Shown: positions 23,396-35,264 of the stretch, piece after piece | How positions within the stretch are numbered: position 1 is the stretch's first letter | Layout: each line of letters begins with the position of its first letter | Origin: Aegilops tauschii subsp. strangulata | Taxonomy: Eukaryota > Streptophyta > Magnoliopsida > Poales > Poaceae | Length of the DNA stretch: 64,000 nt | Direction of reading: 5' to 3' | Assembly (NCBI RefSeq): GCF_002575655.3 | Contig: NC_053037.3 | Location: 255,163,135-255,227,134 of the forward strand | Position numbers and translations under genes: made by a program | Notes under the pieces: generated by a model | Told to the model about the DNA's origin: nothing | The model's input: the letters and a program-made list of their open reading frames with translations, nothing else | The model's database searches: none

Positions 23396-24830
23396 GGTGT
23401 TGTTCAACCTTGCCACATTTTGTTGTTGTTCTTTTGGTTATTCTATATGGCATGGTTGTTTATTTGGATTCTTTCATTTGCGATAGATTTGCTCTGAGCG
23501 TGACGAGTAGAATTATCAGGAATCGTGAGTGCGACGAACTTCATCAAACGTATCAGGCAAGTTACACCTTGATCATCCTTCATCCTATTTTTTTTCTATG
23601 CATGTAGTTATATATATCACATTACTATATCATGCATGTGTAGGAAGATTATGGTAGCATGTTATTGCTACTGAATTTCAGCTTAGTATGGCCTTATTTG
23701 TATACCGTGGTAGTGTATTTCTTGCTATGCTATGTAGATAGGGATTGGTTTGTGTATGCATCAAAATTATGCGAGGACTATATATATAATAACTTGAGTA
23801 AAAACATAATATATAATTCACCTCTGGACGGACAGGGTTGCATCATGGAATTTCTTGTTCCTTTTCTACGGTATTGCTGGGTGGTTTCAAGAACATCATG
23901 GTTTATACCCTCTGAATGTAAGTGGGTGCCGTCCAGGCTCAAAAAGATCAGACAGACTTAGTGACTAGTAGCTTCCATTTACAGCCAGTGGCTAATATGG
24001 GCTCTGGCTTAGTTGATCGGTTGTGGAAACCTTACCCGGATGTACCAGCAGATGTAGTTATGATAGTTGGGACGGGCCTCCTGTGGGACTAGGCGACTGC
24101 TTCTGAAAGACTTTGTCTCAATCTTCAGGTTGAGTCCAGTGGGTAAAGTGTACAGACCTCTGCAGAGTCTATAAACTAATCATGATTAGCCGTGTCCCCG
24201 GTTATGGACAAATTTGAGCGACTATGCCATTACAGTTGTTGGATGATCTTGACAGATGATACTTTAATAAAAATTGTGTGGGAAAATTTAATAATGGGGA
24301 TAGGTTGGAATTGGATTGCCCAATTCAACCATATATATTTAATTTAATTGTAGCAAGGCATAATTAAAATTTGACTATTATGTAGTTATCAGGGGAAAAT
24401 TGGCTTTTCTGCAAAACAAACCACCACTATCCTCTTGATATACCTTGCATAGGTCTGTTATATCATTCCTTGTGTGACTTGCCAATACATTCAAAGTATT
24501 GACCCTTCGTGGCTGCAACGTTTCATGTTGCAGATTTTATACGACAAGTGAGTGATACGATGTAGGGTTACGATGTCTATACTCGACATTTTCCTGTGGT
24601 GTTGATGGATTCCATGAAGATTTTATTTGCTTTTCTGCTGTGTTTTTGTTATGAGCTAGCCTTGAGCTATGCAGGTATGTATTATATTAAATTCTGGATC
24701 TACGATGTAATATTATGACATGTGGTTTATTCTTGATATTACATCGTGTACTGTGTGTGCTAGCTATTGATCCAGGGACTAGCATAGTGAGCACAGAGAC
24801 ATCGAATCTTATCAGGTTCGGTTCGTTACA

Positions 24831-25205
24831 ACTAAATATGGAACTTGGTCCATAAATCACATTGCAATTTTAGGCATTGCCACAAAAGTTTGGGAGGGAT
24901 TTAAAATAGTTTGAAATTTCTCATAAATATAAATAGCGTTTAAAATATTTGTTTTGGCCCCGTTGCAAATGCTAGAGCCCAAATGAGCAAACAAGTGAAG
25001 TAGTTTTTCTTCACCAATATTTGTTTTGGAATATTTGCTAAAAGGTGAACTATTTTCCAACCATGTTTGTGAATTTAAATTCTCATTTTAAATTTGAATT
25101 TTGAATTTGACTTGGATTTTTATCAAGGGGCAATTTGGCTTAGTCAATCTTGACTACATGGCACCATTAGTTTGAGGTTACTGTAGCAAGACACTTGGGG
25201 TGTTA
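24831..25205 (-). mobile_element. Element C LTR, start portion
   Basis: On the minus strand the LTR starts TGTAACACCCCAAGTGTCTT at 25205. It is preceded by AGTGCAGGAGATT at the 3' edge of the internal region, the usual arrangement in Tekay-type Gypsy elements. It continues across solo LTR D into 19600-18460. Confidence 0.6.
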
Positions 25206-28200
25206 CAAATCTCCTGCACTACAAGAAATCTCGTCCTGAGATTTAAGAGGTGGAGTGAGGAGGAAAGTTCTGGTTACGAGATTCTAACGGATCTTCTCAT
25301 TCCTGTTGCTCTCATCGAAGAGGTTGATCCATTACGTTGATGTCTTCAGTTCGCTGCATCAGGGCATCATGATGAAGTCGTCATCCTTTCTTTAGAATCT
25401 TCATTGTATTTACCGAAGGATATGGAGAAAAACTATAAGGACCGATGTCTGCAAGGATTGGCATTCGGTAATTAATATCAGGGAAGGAGATTTTAGAGGC
25501 ACCAGAAAACATATCGAGAGTGATATAAGGAGGTTCAACAAGTTTCAACCGGGTAGGCATCCAGCTGATGCAAAAACAGGTGATGAAGGGGTTTAGAGCA
25601 ATGAAGAATAATGTTGCATCTGATACCGGAATGAAACATGGTAAGGAAATTAGCTCGTGAATTACATATGAAGCCAATGCAAAGGATACTTCAGAATCAA
25701 GGTTGTACAGGAGAGTCGGTTTCGATCTTGTGGAACTATGTTTAGAGTGGATTAAGAGTAGGAAGAGCGGTGACATCTTGCACGGTCAATTAGCAAGGCA
25801 TGTCAGAGGATAGCTTGTCAGCTATATTGGTAACTACATCGGTACGAAGGGCGGGGGACGAAGAGAACCATTTTCCTGCTCATTGAAACGAGGCGGGCCA
25901 ATAGGCAAAGTTCTCGTCCACCGGTGGTTACCGGAATGTCATCAACAATAGTAACAGGGCCTTACTGATAGAGTTGTACACCGAGATGGTTATGTAAACA
26001 GGGATTTATTACTGCTTATAACATAAAGATCACAAGAAAGGTTAAACAAACCAATGGAATGGAAAAAGTGATTATCAGATTTAAACAGACCAATGGAAAG
26101 GAAAATGTATTTATACACGAGTATTAGGTGTATATCCTTCCCAAGAGCAAGTAGAGTGGGATAATCATGTCAAGATAGCAAATACGCAACCCTTTAGCTA
26201 AAAGGGGCAAGGAATTTATGATGTTTACCCATACAACGGTGTTTGGATAATTGACAAAGAAAAAAAATTGCATTGTGCTTCCAATGTTCTTGTTGATGAT
26301 CAAAGTACCACAGACATGCTTCGGGATAGCATTGGCATCATCAGGTAAAGGTCAGACTTTGGATACGCAAAGGATCCATCAGGAACAACTTAGAAAATAA
26401 GTCATAGAATTTCCTCATGGGGGAATGGCTAATCTTGCTGAATAAGATACTATGACAATAGGTCATCCGGGCACGTGTGCTAGCCATAACATCGCATTAC
26501 CAGGTTACCTAGAGACTAATGTTATAATTTTGAAAAATATTCCACCCGTCAAATCTGCCTGAGATTCAGATCTGATTGGTCTCAGGATACTTCAAACTCA
26601 ACATGGCTGAGAAGGAAAAGGGGTGCAACATAAAATGACGAGATGATGTTGCAAGAATCTCGAGAAATGAACTATGGAAGCAAGCTCAAAAACATGATTT
26701 GGATTGCAAGACACACATGAACATGTCGTCCAGGACAATCGTGACCACATGGGAGTCTTACAACAGAATGCAACCAAGTTCTGGTTGGAAACCATCATTG
26801 AGGATATTAAAGTCTTTTGTAAGTCTGGATTAGCTCTTACAAATGAACTCCTTCTCCTCGTACAAATCAATCAGTGGATTGGTGTGCTAGGAAATTCATA
26901 TGGAGTGAAGGTAGCAAATCTATCAAACCATAGAATACTTCTCACATGCAAGAATGATTTGGGATGATCCCAGAGGAAGCAAAACAAAAGTTTCTCATAT
27001 TCACGGCGGCAGCTTGCATCAAATGCACGTGAACTTAGAGAAGATACTCCTTGCGTAAAACAAATACTTTATGAGCTAGCCTCAAGGATAATGCTTTCAA
27101 AAGTTTCATCATGAACCATGGAGAAGATCAGGATGTGGCCGATGGGCTCAGTAACAATCCATCGAGATTTTGATAGGGATGGATTTCCATAATTATGTGA
27201 ACAAGGTGATAACAATGACCAGACCAAATGCTATAATGTGTATGCTTGAGGAAAACATCCACAATTAAACATTGATCGAAAAGTGCACTCAAAAATCTGG
27301 AATAGGTAGCATGATCAATGTTTAGAATGTTGATTCAATAGTCAACACACAAGGCATGAAATTATCGTCCATTAGCTCCAAAGCAATAGGGTTGCTAGAA
27401 GTTTTGAATTTACACATCAAAGTCCATTGTCGATATTCCGGTTAGAAACAATACGAGGACCAAGAAATCAATGGAGATGGCGAGAAGTATCACTATATCA
27501 AGAATTCTTAAGAGGTGGAGCAATTCTGACAACATCCTTGACATAAACGATGGTAATACTCCAAGGTAGAGAATAACATAAGCTGGATAGCAAGGAACTC
27601 AAGGTACAACACAAAACATAAACAAGTTTGTGTTGGAGGGAAGGCAAGAATGTTGTCGATGGTAACACAAATCATCGAGGGGGAAGGATGATATTTCTCA
27701 TCATGAATTCAATTGACCTTTTGGAGGAAGTCAAAATGTTAGCGATGATCATGACACATTTTGTCGAGATGTTTCATGAAGATGTAATCGATCAACGACG
27801 ACATCAAGCAAAAGGAATGACGAAGTGAAAGTTATGGGAACAACAGATAAGATGCAAGCTCAGAATCAGAGTTGCTTTTCAAGACAACAAAATGATGTTG
27901 AAAACTCGACGTAAGCCTTGCTCACAGTCTGAAGAATTTGTGCACCAAAGGAGGACGAGGTAGCATGGTTAAGGATAGCATGATAAGGATGTAACCGGCT
28001 AGGAATGACAAGATTGGGTATTAAACTTCCCAGCAACAAATTACTAGGAGTAATGAACCACAGTGTGGATTCGAGTCACTTGTCGGGCCTCCCGAGTGAT
28101 AAACAACTCAAACTTGCAGAGTGACTAAAACGGTGAGGAGTATTATTCTAATAAAAATTCACAATAGGTAGTGCAATGGCACGATATCCTCAAAATACCA

Positions 28201-29803
28201 AAGGGTGATACTCGAAGATAGAACATAATAGAAACTGAACTGGATCGTTGACTTGCGATAGCAGATACTTTAACCTTGCCAAAAATAGACGAGGCACTGT
28301 AATGGATTCCTTTAAGATATATTGAATAAGGTTAGCATGGTCGGAACCATAACTACAGAGGATCCAATTTAATGACATTGGAAGAATTATTCAAATGATT
28401 AAATATTTTGCAAGAAGTTTCCATGATAAGTTCCACATCGGGTCCATGGCATGAACACAAAGGTTCAAGGTCGACTCCCACTTTTTCAATGCATAACCTT
28501 TCATTCACTTCTCGTCTTTGAAGAAGTTGTAGAGTTGAAAATTTATCCGATGAAACGCTAGTAGATATAACCCGCATAACCTTCGGGTTCACACATATTA
28601 TGGAAGACATAGATTCAACCCATCAGGGCATCTTAGGAACATATACCACAAACTTCAACAGTAATTAACACGAGCTCGATAGTAGAGCATGGTTGACAAA
28701 AGCAAAGGATACAATTCACCAAAGGCATTATGTATTAGGGGAGAACTCACAAGGTGATTGTATATGAAGGACACTGTTGGATAATAATCCAACAAAGGAT
28801 TTGGCGGTCCACAACAGAGCTAATATGAGTATTGATACTCAATCAGATGAAGAAAGAATGCAAAGGCATCGGATTATAGAAACATCTGAACGGTTCGACG
28901 CTTAAATACAAAGGAATTCTGATTTCCAGCTTACTGTATCACAATCAGATGTTCTGATCAAATATGTGTAAGTTGAATAGACTTAGAGGCATAATTAGTC
29001 AAGGTTTGATTGGCTAAAAACCAGCTCATATCCGGAATGACGTCTGAGCCGGAAAGATAATTTATAAGGATCAACTGATGATTGCGTGCATTCGCACACA
29101 TTGAATCATTAGGTTCAAAATGGCAATGACAAGGGATGTTAATGAAGATTACTAGACATATGGGATTAACCATAATGCAAGCAGGTAAGAATTTCAAGAG
29201 CAATAGGTTGTAGAGGATTTTTGGAAGATCGAATAGCATTTCAAAGAATTTTGTGAAACATGTGAACAGCTGAGGATGAACGAATTCCACAGTAAGGGTG
29301 AGTAATTCTTCATAAGTGTATCCACGGGACAAGGAACTGTAAGGCAGTAAGCACAAAGGATTCTCGGAACAACGAAGAGTATTTCAGGGTATCTTGTAAT
29401 AACAATTGCTACTGGGAATGAATGAATGATGAGAAGGTGTATGTAGTTATCCATAGGGGTTTAAAGGTGGAAGGGAATTGCAAAAGCGATGAGCACAAGT
29501 TCTCTGGAGAACATCAGGGGGTATCTTTGGAGTCTTCTGGTGAATCAAGAGAGTAGCAGCAACCAATGGATCTCCGGAGTGAAGTCATCGCGTGAACCTA
29601 GAGTTAGAGTTAATAAAATATTTGACCCGAAGAGAAGAGTGACCAGAATCCCAGAGTAAAGGAGCGGAATAAAAGATCCTAATCCCACCCATTGGTGATG
29701 TGGGCCCATAAGCCACACAACACATTTAGTAAAATAGTTTTTTTTTTCAAGTCTAGACTCAACATCGACCATGGAGTGTGCAAAGGGGCTTCCTACAGGG
29801 AGT
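25206..29803 (-). mobile_element. Element C internal region, non-coding (LARD-like)
   Basis: Some 4.6 kb contains no ORF longer than about 130 codons and no recognisable gag, protease, reverse transcriptase or integrase fragment in any frame. Its left edge (minus strand) carries AATCTCAGGACGAGATTTCT, which in Tekay-type elements lies at the end of pol just before the 3' LTR. Base composition and codon-like structure give no hint of decayed pol. The best reading is a large retrotransposon derivative (LARD, as in Sukkula/Erika of barley and wheat), in which conserved non-coding RNA replaces the genes. The alternative is a gene-bearing element decayed beyond recognition by eye. It is cut by element E at 29804. 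Confidence 0.45.
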
Positions 29804-30158
29804 TGATACGTCTCCAACATATCTATAATTTATGAAGTATTCATGCCATGTTTACAACAATTTTATATGGTTTGGGTGCAATTTTATATGATTTAAAGGG
29901 AACTAACCTGGGCTGACGTTGTTTTCAGCAAAATTACCATGGTGTTGTTTTTTGTGCAGAAATAAAAGTTCTCCAAATGCAACAAAACTTTTTGATGATT
30001 TTTTTGGAAGAAAAGAGGCACTAGAAGCTTCGTGGGAAGGCCAGAAGAGTCACGAAGTGTCCACCACCCACCAGGGCACGCTTGTGGGGGGGTCGAGCCC
30101 TCATGGGTGGTGGGCTCCCTGAGGCCAATCTTAGTGTGAGACCGACGCCAAAAAATCC

Positions 30159-30166
30159 TATAAATA
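30159..30166 (+). promoter_or_regulatory. TATA box of element E LTR
   Basis: TATAAATA followed about 25-30 bases downstream by a leader containing ATAACCCTAG. Position and strand fit the LTR promoter. The equivalent in solo LTR F is TATATATA at 32045-32052, minus strand. Confidence 0.55.
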
Positions 30167-30757
30167 CAGAAACCCCCAGAAATAACCCTAGATGAGAAGT
30201 TCCACCGCCGCAAGCCTCTGTATCCATGAAAACTCAACGCGAAGACCGTTCCGGTACCCTGCCGGAGGGGGAAATCATCACCGAAGGCCATCTTCATCAT
30301 CCCGACGGCCACCATGATGAGGTGGGAGTAGTCCACCCTCGGGGTTGAGAGTTTGTAATAGTAGCTATGTGTTTGATCTCTCTCTCTCTCTCGTGTTCTT
30401 GATTTGGCACGATCTTGATGTATCGCGAGCTTTGTTAATATAATTGGATCATATGGTGTTTTTTCCTCTCTATCTTGTTGTGATGAATTGAGTTTTTACC
30501 TTTGAGGTTTCACTATTATCGGATTGAATACTTTTATGGATTTGAGAATACTTGATGTATGCCTTGCATATGAATACCCGTGGTGACAATGGGGTATTAT
30601 ATTGATTCACTTGATGTATGTTTTGGCACTCAACTCACAGATTCCCGAGGTGACATTGGGGTAATCTACGCATTGGGGTCGATGCACGTTTTCGTCCTTG
30701 TTTCTCTGGTAGAAATCTTGGGACACTCTTTGAGGTTCTTTGTGTTGGATTGAATAT

Positions 30758-32422
30758 TGATGTCTACTACACAACCTTCTTCTTGTAGACGTTGTTGGGC
30801 CTCCAAGTGCAGAGGTTTGTAGGATAGTAGCAAATTTCCCTCAAGTGGATGACCTAAGGTTTATCAATCCGTGGGAGGCGTAGGTTGAAGATGGTCTCTC
30901 TCAAACAACCCTGCAACCAAATAACAAAGAGTTTCTTGTGTCCCCGACACACCCAATACAATGGTAAATTGTATAGGTGCACTTGTTCGGTGAAGAGATG
31001 GTGATACAAGTGCAATATGGATGGTAGATATACGTTTTTGTAATCTGAAAATAAAAAAACAGCAAGGTAGCAAGTGATAAAAGTGAGCGTAAACGGTATT
31101 GCAACGCGTTGAAACAAGGCCTAGGGTTCATACTTTCACTAGTGCAAGTCTCTCAACAATAATAACATAACTAGATCATATAACTATCCCTCAACATGCA
31201 ACAAAGAGTCACTCCAAAGTCACTAATAGCGGAGAACAAACGAAGAGATTATGGTAGGGTACGAAACCACCTCAAAGTTATCCTTTCTGATCGATCTATT
31301 CAAGAGTTCGTAGTAAAATAACACGAAGCTATTCTTTCCGTTCAATCTATCATAGAGTTCGTACTAGAATAACCCCTTAAGACACAAATCAACCAAAACC
31401 CTAATGTCACCTCAAGTATCCGTGTGTATGATTATACAATATGCATCACACAATCTCAGATTCATCTATTCAACCAACACAAAGAACTTCAAAGAGTGCC
31501 CCAAAGTTTCTACCGGAGAGTCAAGACGAAAACGTGTGCCAGCCCCTATGCATAAGTTCACGAGGTCACGGAACCCGCAAGTTGATCACCAAAACATACA
31601 TCAAGTAGATCACGTGATATCCCATTGTCACCACAGATAAGCACATGCAAGACATACATCAAGTGTTCTCAAATCCTTAAAGACTCAATCCGATAAGAAA
31701 ACTTCAAAGGGAAAACTCAATCCATTACAAGAGATAGAGGGGGAGAAACATCATAAGATCCAACTATAATAGCAAAGCTCGCGATACATCAAGATCGTAC
31801 CGAATCAAGAACACGAGGGAGAGAGAGAGAGAGATCAAACACATAGCTACTGGTACATACCCTTAGCCCTGAGGGTGAACTACTCCCTCCTCGTCATGGA
31901 GAGCACCGGGATGATGAAGATGGCCACCGGTGAGGGATCCCCCCTCTGGTAGGGTGCCGAAACAGGGTCCTGATTGGTTTTTGGTGGCTACAGAGGCTTG
32001 CGGTGGTGGAACTCCCGATCTAGGTTATGTTCTGGGGGTTACTGTATATATAAGAGGTTTTGGCATCGGGAACAAGTCAGGGGGGGTCTCCGGGCTGTCC
32101 ACGAGGTAGGGGGGCGCGCCCAGGGGGGTGAGCGCGCCTCCCACCCTCGTGCGCAGCCCGGGACTCTTCTGGCCTAACTCTTTTACTCCATGGCCTTCTT
32201 CTGGTCCAAAAATAAGCTTCATCAAGTTTCAGGTCAATTGGACTCCGTTTGGTTTTCCTTTTCTGCGATACTCAAAAACAAGGAAAAAACAGAAACTGGC
32301 ACTGGGCTCTAGGTTAATAGGTTAGTCCCAAAAATCATATAAAATAGCATATAAAACATCCTAGAAGGATAATATAATAGCATGAATACTTCATAGATTA
32401 TAGATACGTTGGAGACGTATCA
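30758..32422 (-). mobile_element. Element F: Sabrina-like solo LTR, target duplication AATAT
   Basis: Minus strand: starts TGATACGTCTCCAACGTATC at 32422 and ends GTTGTGTAGTAGACATCA at 30758. AATAT flanks it on both sides (30753-30757 and 32423-32427), so it inserted as a full element and then lost its internal part and one LTR by recombination. It lies in antisense orientation inside the LTR of a member of the same group, which creates a long inverted similarity between 30758-31600 and 32428-33129. Confidence 0.92.
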
Positions 32423-33139
32423 AATATTATGAATCTGAAGTTGTTTGATGCATATCGTATAATCAACTCACGGGTACTTGTGGTGACATTGGAGTATCTA
32501 GGTGATGTTAGAGTAGTTTGATGTGTATCATATGGTGTTATTTTGGTGCGAACTCTTGGGTTGTTTGTGACATTATAGGAATAGCTCTATAGATCCATCG
32601 GAAAGGATAACTTTGAGGTGGTTTCGTACCCTACAAACAATTTCGTCTTATGTTCTCCGCTAGATAAGAACTTTGGAGTGATTCTTTATCGCACGTTAAG
32701 GGATTGCCATATGATCTAATTATGTTAGCACTATTGAGAGATTGAAGTAGTGAAAGTATGAACCCTAGGCCTTGTTTTCAAGCATTGCAATGCCGTTTGT
32801 GCCCCGTTTTATCAATCGCTACCTTGTTGTTTTTTTATTGTTCCTATTACAAAAACCTATATCTACTATCCATATTACACTTGTATCACCATCTCTTCAC
32901 CGAACTAGTGCACCTATACAATTTACCATTGTATTTGGCGTGTTGGGGACACAAGAGACTCTTTGTTATTTGGTTGCAGGGTTGTTTGAGAGAGAGAGAA
33001 AGACTATCTTCATCCTACGCTTCCCATGGATTGATAAACCTTAGGTCATCCACTTGAGGGAAAATTGCTACTGTCTGCGCTTGGAGGCCCAACACGAGTC
33101 TACAAGAATAAGTTGTGTAGTAGACATCAAGCTCTTTTC

Positions 33140-33158
33140 TGGCGCAGTTGCCAGGGAG
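33140..33158 (+). other. Primer binding site of element E
   Basis: TGGCGCAGTTGCCAGGGAG lies 10 bases beyond the LTR end. It differs at two positions from the TGGCGCCGTTGCCGGGGAG form of this group, so it has begun to decay. Confidence 0.75.
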
Positions 33159-33251
33159 GTGAGTGCTTGAAGGTTTATCTTTAGATCTTGCAATTGAATC
33201 TTTTAGTTTCTTGTTTTATCACTAGTTTTGTTTAAAAGAAAACTACAAAAA

Positions 33252-33866
33252 ATGGAATTGATGTTGCCTCATATTATTCATCTTTATCATGTCTTTCTTG
33301 AAAATCATGGAAAGGAAAATTGTTCTCAACTAATAGAAGAAGAATTCAATAAAATGTTTGGCATAAAAACTTCGAATGGTGAGCATGATTGCAATGTTGT
33401 TAGTATGAATTTTTTGAATATCCATGATGCTAATGATATGCAGAGCCATAAGCTTGGGGATGCTATGTTTGATGAAGATGATATTTTTAGTCCCCCAAGT
33501 TTTGATGAGAATATCTATTATGATGATATCATGCCTCCTATTTATGATGATTATATTGATGAAAGTGGGTTTGGAAGAGTGTCAACTCTAGGTAATGATC
33601 CCACTATTTTGGAGGGTGTTGAATCTTATTGTAATAATGATAAAAGTGGATTTGGTGAGGTCATGAATTTATTTAATGACGATTCCACTATTTTGGAAGA
33701 GGTTTCAATTAACTTTAATAAAAAATGCTATCTATATGATTATTGTAATGATATGTATGCTATAAAGAGTAATGATATCCATGAAACTTGTCATCATGAT
33801 TTTAATGCTCAGATTGATTATGTGAATCAAGTGTCATATGATAGTTATTTCACTGAGTTTGCTCCC
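33252..33866 (+). pseudogene. Acidic ORF of element E, cut by element G
   Basis: The frame opens at ATG 33252, about 90 bases after the primer binding site, and runs without a stop for 205 codons until element G enters at 33867. The product is strongly acidic and rich in Asp, Tyr, Asn and Ile. Two adjacent 27-residue modules begin SGFGRVSTLGNDPTILEGV (codon 33564) and SGFGEVMNLFNDDSTILEEV (codon 33645). I recognise the ORF as the first reading frame of Sabrina-type elements; I know of no assigned function, and it does not resemble a standard Gag core. Its continuation after element G is at 52064-52257. The segment from 33418 on is duplicated at 50279-50727. Confidence 0.65.
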
Positions 33867-35198
33867 TGTAAGTGCATCTAGTGCCACCCCTAGTTGGTTT
33901 TGGAGTACTGACGACAAACTTGGTTGAGGGACTAATGTGTTTGTGAGAATTGCAGGATAACACAGGTAGTAGTCCCTCATTGATTCGGTTCACCTACCGG
34001 AGATGACCCCTAAAAATGTGTGAAGACATTGAAGACAATGGTGGTCTGTGAAGATATTCACAATGAAGATTATGACTAGAGAAGACATTCACATGAAGAC
34101 TATGGAGTGCGAAGACATAGTTGTTTCGTAGCTTCCTTTTCTTCTTTGTTGAGTCATAGGAACCACCGTACTGTTAAGTGGGGTCCAAGTGAACAAAGTC
34201 AGAGTGACTGAAGTGATGCTCAACCAAATCCTATGTCTTCGAGCGAAGACAATGAGAGCAAATCTTATCCAGAGCTCGATGAGTCAGCTTTACTTGTAGC
34301 CCAAGTCAAGCTGACGCGTGTGTTTGAAATCTGACAGTTGGACACGTGTCAGTTCCTTAGTGACCCAGGATCATTTCGGACAAACCAGGTCGGGTTGCCT
34401 CCTGGCTATAAATAGCCCACCGCCTACACCATAAATTGGTGGCTGCTCAGAGTTAGTGCACAACTTTTGTCGTTTGAGAGCAACCCACCTCTGAAGCATT
34501 TGAGAGAGAGATCATTGCGAGGACAAAGCCCAAAACACCCAGAGCCAAAGAGTGTTAGGCATCATTGAAGTCTTTCTGTCCGCGTGATCTGAAGACTTAT
34601 TACACTTGAGGACTGTGAATCCTCCAGCCGGTTAGGCGTCGCGTTCTGAGCATCCAAGAGTCATTGTGGATTGCCGGTGAACGAAGTTTGTGAAGGTTTG
34701 GAAGTCTACCTTGAAGACTTACCAGAGTGATTGGGCGAGGACTAGGTGTCCTTAGCTCAAGGGGAATAAGGTGAAGATGCGGTCTTCTGAGTTGAATCTC
34801 AGCCTCCTAACCAGACGTACAGTTGTCATAGCAACTGGAACTGGTCCAACAAATCCTTGTCCTCTCTAAGCAACTGGTTCTATCACTTCCCTCTCTTTAC
34901 TTACTGTTTGTCTTCATGAAGTCATTGCCTGCTTGCATGATCTGATTGACTTCACTGTGTGAAGACTGTTGTTGTTTGGCTTCATACTATCTTCCATCCT
35001 GATCCATACTGCCTAGCTGCTAATAGTCTTCGTGCTTTCACTTCATTACTTACATGACTATGGCTTGTCTAGTGTAGTCTTCCTTTCGCTGCATATCTAT
35101 AGGTTCATTTCTAGTGTCAGTCTTCGAAACTCCCATGTTTTGAAGACTTTCATAAAAATCGCCTATTCACCCCCTCTAGTCGATAACTAGCACTTTCA
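33867..35198 (+). repeat. 5' LTR of element G
   Basis: It starts TGTAAGTGCATCTAGTGCC and ends ACTAGCACTTTCA, 1332 bases. GAAGAC and TCTTC motifs recur through it. A TATA box (TATAAATA) is at 34407-34414. It differs from the LTR at 50728-52063 at roughly 45 positions by eye (about 3 per cent), but the first 87 bases are identical. Confidence 0.9.
34407..34414 (+). promoter_or_regulatory. TATA box of element G 5' LTR
   Basis: TATAAATA in the context CTGGCTATAAATAGCCCACC. The same site occurs at 51268-51275 in the other LTR. Confidence 0.65.
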
Positions 35199-35200
35199 AT

Positions 35201-35212
35201 TGGTATCAGAGC
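35201..35212 (+). other. Primer binding site of element G
   Basis: TGGTATCAGAGC is complementary to the 3' end of initiator-methionine tRNA and lies two bases after the LTR end, as in other Copia elements. It is intact. Confidence 0.85.
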
Positions 35213-35264
35213 AAGGTGCTCCCTTGTTCTGTGTGATTCGGTTTAACCACCTAGAGTTTTAGCT

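Larger units (their letters stand above)
19601..24830 (+). mobile_element. Element D: large solo LTR, target duplication ACTAA
   Basis: It begins TGTAACATCCC and ends TTCGTTACA, so the ends form the inverted repeat TGTAAC/GTTACA usual for Tekay-type Gypsy LTRs. It is flanked on both sides by ACTAA (19596-19600 and 24831-24835). There is no primer binding site, polypurine tract or coding region, so this is a solo LTR produced by recombination between two LTRs. At 5230 bases it is long for an LTR. Part of the length comes from an AT-flanked block (22381-23393), and possibly from other material around 20220-21230. Short reading frames inside show no known domain. The orientation is inferred from the ends only. 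Confidence 0.7.
29804..33129 (+). mobile_element. Element E: Sabrina-like Gypsy 5' LTR, interrupted by solo LTR F
   Basis: The LTR starts TGATACGTCTCCAACATATC at 29804 and ends GTGTAGTAGACATCA at 33129. Without the insertion at 30758-32427 it is 1656 bases, close to the 1665 bases of the inserted solo LTR. A TATA box (TATAAATA) lies at 30159-30166. The flanking five bases on the left are GGAGT (29799-29803); the matching right-hand copy is not found, because the 3' half of E is missing. Confidence 0.85.

Noticed and set aside
25381..25776. 131-codon minus-strand ORF in the interior of element C
   Set aside because: It contains hydrophobic stretches, but no domain, no family resemblance and no extension on either side; probably chance.
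30378..30394. (TC)n microsatellite in the element E LTR, with (GA)n counterparts near 31813-31832 and 32988-33000
   Set aside because: Short simple repeats that are normal in this LTR family; no separate significance.
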